Positions 42,684 through 50,168 of a stretch of 64,000 nucleotides of DNA are shown here, in pieces. Both the position numbers and the translations under genes were made by a program. The first letter of the stretch is position 1. Each line of letters opens with the position of its first letter. Origin of the DNA: Streptomyces cylindrosporus (GTDB lineage: Bacteria; Actinomycetota; Actinomycetes; Streptomycetales; Streptomycetaceae); contig NZ_JALDAY010000006.1 in NCBI RefSeq assembly GCF_022698165.1, positions 558,001 to 622,000 of the forward strand. The letters are read 5' to 3'. The notes under the pieces were generated by a model. It made no database searches. It saw nothing but the letters and a program-made list of their open reading frames with translations, and had not been told where the DNA came from.

Positions 42684-44030
42684 TCACCCGCCAGACGAAC
42701 GGGGGCCGGGCATCCGGGGAACGGGCCGGTCGAGGCGGCCGAGGCGGCTGCGTGCCGGGGCCTCGGGTGCGGGCGTCCCCTCGCGCAGGGCGGCGCCTTC
42801 CGACGCGCTCGCCCCGCGGTACCAGGCGCCGTACCGCTCGGCGAGCGGGATCGCCGAGACGCCGTGGAGGACGACGCTGAGGGCGACGGTGACGGCGACC
42901 ACCCGCCCGATCTGCTCGGTGCCCGGCACGCGCTCCTCCACCACCAGCAGGGCCAGCACGATCGAGGCGAGGCCGCGCGGCCCGAACCACCCCAGGTAGG
43001 CGACCGTCGGCACCCGCAGACCACTGCCCAGCAGCGCAAGAGCCACCGGCACGAGCCGGACCACGGTGAGGCTCAGCACGCCGTACCCGATCACGGATCC
43101 GCTCAGGTCCTGCAGGGTGGGTCCCAGGAGGACCGCGCCGAAGATCATCAGGCTGATCGAGGCCAGCAGACCGCCGAGGTTCTCGGCGAAGTCGGCCGTG
43201 CGCTGCGGGTCTTCCGGCCCGGCCGGCGCCGGGAGGCGTCGCAGGGCGTGTCCGAAGGCGAAGCCGGCGACCCAGGCGGCGATGAAGCCGCTGCCGCGGG
43301 TGACGACACCGGCCTCGTACGAGCCCGCCGCCACCGCCAGGACGTAGACCTGACCCCATTCCCGGGCCACCCACCCCCTGCCGCGCGCGGCGCGCAGGAG
43401 CCGGCCGCAGACGTCGCCGATCAGCAGGCCCAGGGCGGTGCTGAGCAGCAGGGCCCGCCAGAACACCCCGGCAACCCCCTCGTGCGCGTAGGAGGTACCG
43501 GGGATCGCCGCCAGGAACAGGACGAAGAACGGCAGCACCATGCCGTCGTTCAGCCCGCTCTCCACGTTCAGCCCCTGCCGTACGAGGGCGGGCACCTGCG
43601 GGTCGGAGATCGCGGTCTTGCCCAGGGCGGCGTCGGTGGGGGCGAGGACGGCGCCCACGAGGGCCAGTTCCCAGAGCGTCAGGCCGGGCAGGAGCGGCCA
43701 GGCCAGCAGCCAGCCGGCCGCCAGGCTCAGCGGCAGTCCGATCCCCAGCAGCCGGCCGGGCAGGAAGCCACCGGTGGTCAGATCGCGCAGGCGCACCGCC
43801 ATGGCGTCCGTGAACAGCACCAGGACCAGGGCCGCTTCGAGCAGCGCCGTGATCAAAGCCGTGTCGTGGCCGATGTCGACGAGGCCGAGAACCGCGGGGC
43901 CGATGAGGACTCCGGCGCCCACGAACACGATCGCCGAGGTGAGCGGGGTCCGGGCCAGCCGATGCGAGCCGAGGGCGTACGCGGCGGTGACGCCCGCCAC
44001 CGCAAGTCCCGCCCACGCGTGCGCACTCAT
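42684..44030 (-). CDS. Cation/proton antiporter (CPA1-like)
   Basis: 448 residues, about 12 membrane helices. A-P-T-D-A-A-L-G and N-V-E-S-G-L-N-D-G carry the ion-binding Asp pair of CPA1 (Na+/H+ NhaP-like) exchangers; W-F-G-P-R-G-L-A-S is a further family motif. It would expel Na+ or K+ in exchange for protons, governing pH and salt tolerance. The tail is Arg/Pro-rich and cytoplasmic. Good GAGGAG site. It lies 25 bp downstream of the sulfatase on the same strand and probably forms part of that transcript. Confidence 0.9.
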   Translation of the reverse strand: MSAHAWAGLAVAGVTAAYALGSHRLARTPLTSAIVFVGAGVLIGPAVLGLVDIGHDTALITALLEAALVLVLFTDAMAVRLRDLTTGGFLPGRLLGIGLPLSLAAGWLLAWPLLPGLTLWELALVGAVLAPTDAALGKTAISDPQVPALVRQGLNVESGLNDGMVLPFFVLFLAAIPGTSYAHEGVAGVFWRALLLSTALGLLIGDVCGRLLRAARGRGWVAREWGQVYVLAVAAGSYEAGVVTRGSGFIAAWVAGFAFGHALRRLPAPAGPEDPQRTADFAENLGGLLASISLMIFGAVLLGPTLQDLSGSVIGYGVLSLTVVRLVPVALALLGSGLRVPTVAYLGWFGPRGLASIVLALLVVEERVPGTEQIGRVVAVTVALSVVLHGVSAIPLAERYGAWYRGASASEGAALREGTPAPEAPARSRLGRLDRPVPRMPGPRSSGG

Positions 44031-44055
44031 CACGGGCTCCTCACTGCCGACCGTG

Positions 44056-46410
44056 CTAGTCGCGCATGAACGCCCCGGTGACCTCCTTCTCGAGGTCGGC
44101 GAAGGCCCGCCCGCTGACGTCCACCAGGACGTGCCGGACGGTGCCGCCGAGGAACCGGAACGGCGCCTCGTAGTCGTCCGAGACGGCCTGGCCGCTGTCG
44201 CGTCCCACGCACAGTCCCTCGCCGTCGAGGGAGAACATGCCGGGCTGGGTGCGGATGGCGAGGCGGCCGGCCTCATGGTCGTCGACGCGGAGGACGAGCG
44301 TGCCGCTCGTGATGCCCTCCTCGGTGCGGTCCTCGGCCGTGAAGGCGGCCGACAGGATGTGCTCCCCGACGCCGATGCGGTCCGGCGAGACGACCTTCTG
44401 CTCCAGCAGGCCGAGCCAGTTGTAGACGTAGTGCAGTCGGCCGTCCAGCAGGTACAGGCTGTGCCCGCCGAAGCGCCCGCCCTGCGCGAACAGCACACCG
44501 CGCGCCTCCGGCGTGTCGATGTGCACGTCGGCGGCCACGGTGTAGGAGCGGCCGCGGATGTTCACCGCCACCGACTCCGGCACGTCCGCGCAGTCGGGGT
44601 AGTACACGTACCGGTCCCGGGGCGCGGAGAGCTGGGGCCGGGGTGTGGAGAAGATCTCCGCCGCCGTACGGTCGTCCAGCGGCAGCCCGTTGTACCGCTC
44701 GGCCTCCCGCGCCCACAGCAGCTTCAACTCGGCCAGTTTCCCGGGATGTTCGGCGGCCAGGTCGCGGGCCTCGGAGCGGTCCTCGCGCAGCCGGTACAGC
44801 TCCCACACGTCGTCGTCGAAGCTGCTCCAGCCGGACGGCGCGGGCGGGTGGAGCGCGGAGGCGTGCCAGCCGTCGTGCCAGATGCCGCGGGTGCCGAGCA
44901 TGACGTAGAACTGGGTGTCGCGCGGGTCGGGCGCTGCGGCGTCCTCCAGCACCGGGCGGAAGCTGGCGCCGTGCAGGGGCGTCTGCTCGTGGCCCTTGAC
45001 GGTGCCGGGCGGTTCGACGCCGAGCAGGTCGTAGAGCGTGGGCACGATGTCGATGGCGTGCAGGTACTGGTGGCGTATCCCGCCGGCCGCCTCGCCCAGA
45101 CCGGCAGGCCAGGACAGGAACATGGGGTCGGCGACACCGCCCTCGTAGGAGGCCCACCGCTTCCAGTACTTGAAGGGCGTGTCGAAGGCCCAGGCCCAGC
45201 CCGTCGGATAGTGGTTGTACGTCTTCGGGCTGCCCAGGTCGCCCAGGCGGCGGATGTTGTCCTCGATGCGGTCGGGCACCCCGTTGAAGAAGTTGTTCTC
45301 GTTGAGGGAGCCGTTGGGACCCCCCTCACCGCTCGCGCCGTTGTCGGACACCACCACGACGATGGTGTTGTCCAGCTGGCCCGACTCCGCCAAGTAGTCC
45401 AGCACCCGCCCGAGTTGGGCGTCGGTGTAGGAGACGAAACCGGCGAAGACCTCCGCCATGCGGGCGAACAGGCGCTTCTCGCCGTCGCTCAGGGTCTCCC
45501 AGGGGCGCACGAACTCGCCGGCCGGCCAGGGAGTCCCCGTGGGGCCGAGGGCGTGCGGTTCACCGTGCGGGTTGACCGGGGTGAGCTCGGTGTCCTCGGG
45601 CATGAGGCCCAGCTCGATCTGCCGCCGCAGGGTCAGTTCGCGGTAGACCTCGTAGCCGTCGTCGAAGACCCCGCGGTAGCTGTCGGCCCAGTCGCGCGGG
45701 ACGTGGTGGGGGGCGTGTCCCGCGCCGGGGCACAGGTACATGAACCACGGCTTCTCTGGGGCGATGACCTTGGCGTCCCGGATGAACCGGACGGCCCGGT
45801 CGGCGAGGTCCTTGGACAGGTGATAGCCCTGGTCCGGGGTCTGCTCCACCTCGTAGGGGTGGTTGTCGTACACCAGGTCGGGGTAGTACTGGTCGGTCTC
45901 GCCGCCGAGGAAGCCGTAGAACCGCTCGAAGCCCCGGGACAGCGGCCAGTGCCGTTTGGAGGAGGCCATGTTCGCCTCCTCGGACGGGCACAGGTGCCAC
46001 TTGCCGACGCAGTACGTGTTCCAGCCGCGCTCGACGAGCACCTCGGCGATGTTGGCGTTCTCCTGCGGGATACGTCCGTTGCAGCCCGGGAAGCCGCTGG
46101 TGACCTCGGTGACGCAGGCCATGCCGTTGCTGGTGGCGTTGCGGCCGGTCATCAGGCAGGACCGGGTCGGCGAGCACAGGGCCGTGGTGTGGAAGTTGGT
46201 GAAGCGCACACCGGCGTCGGCGATGCGCCGCATCGCGGGAGCCTCGACCCGGCCGCCGAAGAAGTCGAAGGTGCCGAAGCCGATGTCGTCCCACACGAGA
46301 CAGAGGACGTTCGGCGCGCCCTCGGGGGCCTGCGGCTCGCGGTACGGCTCCCAGTCGGGCACCGAGTCCCGGATGTCCTGCTCGATCCTCCCCCGGAACA
46401 CGGCGGCCAT
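44056..46410 (-). CDS. Arylsulfatase (Cys-type, formylglycine-dependent)
   Basis: 784 residues. Metal ligands V-W-D-D-I-G (D41-D42), FGly site C79-S-P-T-R and G-K-W-H-L identify a type I sulfatase that hydrolyses sulfate esters. It is long for the family; residues about 560-784 include a beta-rich domain (D-V-H-I-D-T-P, L-L-D-G-R-L-H-Y-V-Y) common in actinobacterial homologues. No signal peptide. The Cys must be oxidised to formylglycine; a radical-SAM maturase gene lies 1.6 kb away on the other strand. GAGGAG precedes the ATG. Antiporter follows. A large palindrome lies 42 bp upstream of the start. Confidence 0.92.
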   Translation of the reverse strand: MAAVFRGRIEQDIRDSVPDWEPYREPQAPEGAPNVLCLVWDDIGFGTFDFFGGRVEAPAMRRIADAGVRFTNFHTTALCSPTRSCLMTGRNATSNGMACVTEVTSGFPGCNGRIPQENANIAEVLVERGWNTYCVGKWHLCPSEEANMASSKRHWPLSRGFERFYGFLGGETDQYYPDLVYDNHPYEVEQTPDQGYHLSKDLADRAVRFIRDAKVIAPEKPWFMYLCPGAGHAPHHVPRDWADSYRGVFDDGYEVYRELTLRRQIELGLMPEDTELTPVNPHGEPHALGPTGTPWPAGEFVRPWETLSDGEKRLFARMAEVFAGFVSYTDAQLGRVLDYLAESGQLDNTIVVVVSDNGASGEGGPNGSLNENNFFNGVPDRIEDNIRRLGDLGSPKTYNHYPTGWAWAFDTPFKYWKRWASYEGGVADPMFLSWPAGLGEAAGGIRHQYLHAIDIVPTLYDLLGVEPPGTVKGHEQTPLHGASFRPVLEDAAAPDPRDTQFYVMLGTRGIWHDGWHASALHPPAPSGWSSFDDDVWELYRLREDRSEARDLAAEHPGKLAELKLLWAREAERYNGLPLDDRTAAEIFSTPRPQLSAPRDRYVYYPDCADVPESVAVNIRGRSYTVAADVHIDTPEARGVLFAQGGRFGGHSLYLLDGRLHYVYNWLGLLEQKVVSPDRIGVGEHILSAAFTAEDRTEEGITSGTLVLRVDDHEAGRLAIRTQPGMFSLDGEGLCVGRDSGQAVSDDYEAPFRFLGGTVRHVLVDVSGRAFADLEKEVTGAFMRD

Positions 46411-46451
46411 GACGCTCCTCCTGGGCTCGGGGATGCTGCGTCCAGCCTGGT

Positions 46452-46510
46452 CCGGGCCGGTGTGTGCCGTCGTCACCCCGGGCGGGTGACGACGGCGCAC
46501 ACCGGCCCGG
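46452..46510. promoter_or_regulatory. 59-bp near-perfect palindrome between divergent genes
   Basis: Arms 46452-46478 and 46484-46510 are reverse complements at 26 of 27 positions around a 5-base centre. It lies between the sulfatase start (46410, minus) and the membrane-protein start (46602, plus), so it is not in a usual terminator position. It could be an operator for a dimer or tetramer, a 5'-leader hairpin in one or both transcripts, or the trace of a small inverted-repeat element. Confidence 0.75.
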
Positions 46511-46601
46511 GTTCGCCCGTTCGGCCTCCCACGACGTGCTCGTGCTGCGCCGAGCGGCGGGAATGGAGGCATCCAATCACCCGAACGCGCCGGGAGGTCC
46601 C

Positions 46602-47936
46602 ATGAGCGCGCCGCCGACACCCGGCTCCTCCGGACCTGCGGACGAAGGCGACCGGGCCGACGAGAAGCCCGTGCGGAAACGCGGCTCCGCCCCCGGCCGG
46701 CTCGCCCGGAGCATCGCTTCGGGCGTCCTCGCCGTACTGACCTGTGTCCTGGTGCCGGTCGCCCTGCTGGCGACCTGGGTGCACGACATCGCCCTCGACA
46801 CCGACCGGTACGTCTCGACCGTGTCACCGCTCGTGACCGAGCCCGCCGTGCAGGACGCGGCCGTACGCAGGATCACCGACGCCGTGGACGTGCGGGTCGA
46901 CGGCACCCAGGCCGCCGGGGACATCTCCGACTGGCTGGCGTCCCAGGGCCTGCCGCCCCGGGCGGCCGCCGCTGTGCGGATGCTCGGCCCGCAGCTCGAC
47001 TCGGCCGTGGACCAGGCGGTGACCCGGGTCGTCACCCGGGTCGTGCACAGCGAGGCCTTCGCCGACGTGTGGACGTCCGCCAACCGGGCCGCACACAGCG
47101 CCGTCGTCCACGCCCTCACCGGGCAGGGCCGCGGGGCGGTCGGCGTCGACGAGGGGACGGTCACCCTCGACGTGGGCACCGCCGTCGACCGGGTCAAGAA
47201 CGAGCTGGTCGACGCGGGGCTCACCCCCGCCGGGAAGATCCCCGAGGTGGACAGGCAGCTGGTGCTCTTCCACTCGGACCAGCTCGCGAAGATCCGGAAG
47301 GGCGCGCATCTGCTGGACGTGGTCGGGAACTGGTTTCCCGTCCTCGTCGTGGTGATCGGGACGGCGGCGGTCCTGCTGGCCCGCCGCCGACGCCGGGCCC
47401 TGGCCCGCACCGCGCTGGGCGCCGCCTTCGCCTGTCTGGTCGTGGCCATCGGCCTCGTCGTCGCCCGGCGCTACTACCTCGACCACCTCCCGCCGCAGAT
47501 CCAGTCGCGGGCCGCCGCGGCCGCCGTCTTCGACACCCTGCTGCGTTTCCTGCGCGTCAGCCTGCGCACGGCCGTCGTACTGGGTGTCGTGATCGCGCTG
47601 GGCGCCTACCTGGTCGGTCCGGGCCGACTGCCCGTCGCCCTCCGGCGGGCCGGCGAGCGCACCGCCGACTCCGCGGCGTCCTGGGCCCACACCCACCAGG
47701 TCGGGGCCGGGCGGGTCGGCGTGTGGGCGCAGGCCTATCGCCGGTGGATCACGCTCGGCGCGCTGCTCGTCGTCGCCCTGGTCTTCGCCCTGTGGAACCA
47801 CCCGACCGTGCTGACGATCCTGCTGCTGGTGCTGATCCTGCTGGCGGTCCTCGCGCTGATCGCCCTGCTGGCAGCCGCCGGACGCGTCGCGGGCGACGCC
47901 GAGAGAGCGGACGGACACGGCCGTGGCGCCGGCTGA
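46602..47936 (+). CDS. Actinobacterial integral membrane protein, unknown function
   Basis: 444 residues. A charged N terminus (to about 40), helix 1 (V-L-A-V-L-T-C-V-L-V-P-V-A-L-L), a large external domain (about 65-240) opening S-P-L-V-T-E-P-A-V-Q-D-A, then four more helices and a short tail. The family is widespread in Streptomyces but unnamed as far as I recall. Start ATG with GGGAGG. The 80-bp gap to the maturase on the same strand allows one transcript. A role linked to the sulfatase system is only contextual. Confidence 0.75.
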   Translation: MSAPPTPGSSGPADEGDRADEKPVRKRGSAPGRLARSIASGVLAVLTCVLVPVALLATWVHDIALDTDRYVSTVSPLVTEPAVQDAAVRRITDAVDVRVDGTQAAGDISDWLASQGLPPRAAAAVRMLGPQLDSAVDQAVTRVVTRVVHSEAFADVWTSANRAAHSAVVHALTGQGRGAVGVDEGTVTLDVGTAVDRVKNELVDAGLTPAGKIPEVDRQLVLFHSDQLAKIRKGAHLLDVVGNWFPVLVVVIGTAAVLLARRRRRALARTALGAAFACLVVAIGLVVARRYYLDHLPPQIQSRAAAAAVFDTLLRFLRVSLRTAVVLGVVIALGAYLVGPGRLPVALRRAGERTADSAASWAHTHQVGAGRVGVWAQAYRRWITLGALLVVALVFALWNHPTVLTILLLVLILLAVLALIALLAAAGRVAGDAERADGHGRGAG

Positions 47937-48016
47937 CCGGGCCCGGCGCACACGGCACACCCGCATCACCCAGCCCGGGTGATCCAGCCCGCGAGGGCGC
48001 GCCCGAGCCTGGGTTC

Positions 48017-49429
48017 ATGACCGCGGTGCCCCTGCCGACCCCGTCCTTCCCCGGGCCCGACGCGGGTTCCGAGCCGGGCCCCTTCCACCTGCTGGCCAAA
48101 CCCGCCGGAGCGATCTGCAACCTGGACTGCACGTACTGCTTCTTCCTCTCGAAGGAACTGCTGTACGAGGGCAGCCGGTTCCGCATGGCGGACGAGCTGC
48201 TGGACCGCTACATCCGCCAGCTCATCGAGGCGCACGGGCCGGCCCCGGAGGTCACCGTGGCCTGGCAGGGCGGCGAGCCCACCCTGATGGGCCTGGACTT
48301 CTTCCGCCGTTCGCTGGCGTACGAACGCCGCTACGCCCGCCCCGGCCAGCGGATCGTCAACACCATCCAGACCAACGGCACCCTGCTCGACGCCCAGTGG
48401 GCGCGCTTCTTCCGCGACAACGACTTCCTGGTCGGGCTGTCGGTCGACGGTCCGCGTGCGATGCACGACGCCCACCGGGTCGACAAGGGCGGCAGGCCCA
48501 CCTTCGACCGGGTCATGCGCGGGCTGCGACTGCTGCGAGAGCACGGCGTGCAGTGGAACGCCCTGACCACGGTGCACGACGCCAACGCGGCCCACGGCCG
48601 CGAGGTGTACGCCTTCCTGCGCGACGAATGCGGCGCCAGGCACCTGCAGTTCATCCCGATCGTGGAACGCACCACGCAGCAGCACCTGGCCGCCGCCGAC
48701 GCGGGCTGGGGCACCCGCGCGAAGGACCGGCCGCTGTACCGGCAGGAGGGCGACCGGGTCACCGCGCGGTCGGTCACCGGCGAGCAGTACGGGCGCTTCC
48801 TCATCGACGTGTTCGAGGACTGGGTACGGCGGGACGTCGGCACCGTCTACGTCCAGATGTTCGATGTGGCGCTCGCCAACTGGTACGGCGTCCCGCCGTC
48901 GCTGTGCGTGCACTCCGAGACGTGCGGGCGGGCCCTCGCACTGGAGCACAACGGCGATGTCTACTCCTGCGACCACTTCGTGGAACCGGCCCATCTGCTG
49001 GGCAACATCGGGCAGTGGCACCTGCTGGAGCTGGTGGACTCGCCGCGCCAGCGGGAGTTCGGCCGCGCCAAGCGCGACGCGCTGCCGCGGTTCTGCCGTG
49101 AGTGCGACGTCCGCTTCGCCTGCCACGGCGGCTGTCCCAAGGACCGCTTCGACCGGACGCCGGACGGGGAGCCGGGCCTGAACCACCTGTGCGCGGGGTT
49201 CAAGGCGTTCTTCCACCACGTGGACCGCCCCATGGCCACGATGGCCGCGCTCCTGCGGCGAGGCCTGCCTCCGGCCCTGATCATGCGGCGCTACGCCGAC
49301 GACGACGCCGTACGGCCCCACAACGCTCCGTGCCCCTGCGGCGGCGGACGCAAGTGGGCGCGCTGCCACGGCCGCCCCGCACCGCGTGCCACGGACACCG
49401 GGGCCCGGGCTGCCACCCGCACCGGGTGA
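48017..49429 (+). CDS. Radical-SAM anaerobic sulfatase maturase (anSME) with SEC-C tail
   Basis: 470 residues. The radical-SAM cluster Cys are C34-x3-C38-x2-C41 (C-N-L-D-C-T-Y-C), with A-W-Q-G-G-E-P-T as the SAM-contact segment. A SPASM-type auxiliary cluster region holds many Cys (S-L-C-V-H-S-E-T-C-G, Y-S-C-D-H-F, F-C-R-E-C-D-V-R-F-A-C-H-G-G-C-P-K). It would convert the sulfatase active-site Cys (C-S-P-T-R) to formylglycine without oxygen. After about residue 435 is a SEC-C metal-binding motif, C-P-C-G-G-G-R-K-W-x-R-C-H-G, an unusual appendix. The nearby sulfatase gene is the likely client. Confidence 0.9.
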   Translation: MTAVPLPTPSFPGPDAGSEPGPFHLLAKPAGAICNLDCTYCFFLSKELLYEGSRFRMADELLDRYIRQLIEAHGPAPEVTVAWQGGEPTLMGLDFFRRSLAYERRYARPGQRIVNTIQTNGTLLDAQWARFFRDNDFLVGLSVDGPRAMHDAHRVDKGGRPTFDRVMRGLRLLREHGVQWNALTTVHDANAAHGREVYAFLRDECGARHLQFIPIVERTTQQHLAAADAGWGTRAKDRPLYRQEGDRVTARSVTGEQYGRFLIDVFEDWVRRDVGTVYVQMFDVALANWYGVPPSLCVHSETCGRALALEHNGDVYSCDHFVEPAHLLGNIGQWHLLELVDSPRQREFGRAKRDALPRFCRECDVRFACHGGCPKDRFDRTPDGEPGLNHLCAGFKAFFHHVDRPMATMAALLRRGLPPALIMRRYADDDAVRPHNAPCPCGGGRKWARCHGRPAPRATDTGARAATRTG

Positions 49430-49521
49430 TTACGGCCACGGCCGCCCGGCGCACCGTGAACAGCGTCAGAACCGCTCCCCCCGCCACCGTGTCCGTGGCG
49501 GGCCGCAGACCGGAGGACGTC

Positions 49522-49929
49522 GTGAACGACTACCCCCTGCTCAACGGGTTCCTCACCATGATGTGGTTCTTCCTGTGGATCATGTGGTTCATGCTCCTGT
49601 TCCGCGTCATCGGCGACATCTTCCGCGACGACGGCCTCGGCGGCTGGGGCAAGGCGGGCTGGACCCTGTTCGTGTGTGTGTTGCCCTTCCTGGGCGTCCT
49701 CGTCTACCTGATCGCCCGCGGACGCGGCATGGGTGAGCGCGCGATGCGCCGGGCCGAGGCGCAGGAACAGGCCTTCCGCAGCTATGTGCAGCGCGCCGCC
49801 GCCGACACGCCGGCCGCCGGTCCGACCCGCGCCGACGAGCTGGCCAAGCTGGCCAGCCTGCACGACCACGGCGACCTCAGTGACGCGGAGTACGAGAGCG
49901 CCAAGTCCAAGGTCCTCACCTCCGTCTGA
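49522..49929 (+). CDS. Small membrane protein with PLDc_N-like helices and SHOCT domain
   Basis: 135 residues. Two membrane helices (M-M-W-F-F-L-W-I-M-W-F-M-L-L-F and F-V-C-V-L-P-F-L-G-V-L-V-Y-L-I) are followed by a helical region and a C-terminal SHOCT motif (D-E-L-A-K-L-A-S-L-H-D-H-G-D-L-S-D-A-E-Y-E). SHOCT segments often mediate oligomerisation. GTG start with CGGAGGA. Followed 14 bp later by a small conserved gene, probably cotranscribed. Role unknown; such pairs recur in Streptomyces. Confidence 0.82.
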   Translation: MNDYPLLNGFLTMMWFFLWIMWFMLLFRVIGDIFRDDGLGGWGKAGWTLFVCVLPFLGVLVYLIARGRGMGERAMRRAEAQEQAFRSYVQRAAADTPAAGPTRADELAKLASLHDHGDLSDAEYESAKSKVLTSV

Positions 49930-49943
49930 AGAGAAGCGTGCCC

Positions 49944-50141
49944 ATGCAGTACGAGATCCGGGTGGACGGGCAGATGTCGCCGACGCTCATCCAGGCCTTC
50001 CCCGAGCTGCAGACCTTCGTCGTGCCGAACCAGACCGTCCTGGTGGGCCCTGTGGCCGACGAGGCGGAGCTGTACGGCCTGCTGGCACGCTGTCAGTCGC
50101 TGGGGCTGCATGTGGTGGAGATGCGGCGGCTGCCCGAGTGA
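49944..50141 (+). CDS. Small conserved actinomycete protein
   Basis: 65 residues (a GTG two codons earlier is possible). Opens Y-E-I-R-V-D-G-Q-M-S-P-T-L-I-Q-A-F-P-E-L and ends G-L-H-V-V-E-M-R-R-L-P-E; compact alpha/beta with no motif. Streptomyces commonly carries it behind SHOCT membrane proteins. No function assigned. Convergent with the LuxR gene, 27 bases away. Confidence 0.72.
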   Translation: MQYEIRVDGQMSPTLIQAFPELQTFVVPNQTVLVGPVADEAELYGLLARCQSLGLHVVEMRRLPE

Positions 50142-50168
50142 CGGCCCGGTCGCGGCGTCCGCCACGCC

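Noticed and set aside
46452..46510. Palindrome considered as a transcription terminator
   Set aside because: It lies between divergent starts, not at any gene's 3' end, so terminator is the less likely reading.
43540..46605. About 1,000-codon plus-strand frame opposite antiporter and sulfatase
   Set aside because: No domains; low-complexity antisense of two clear minus-strand genes.
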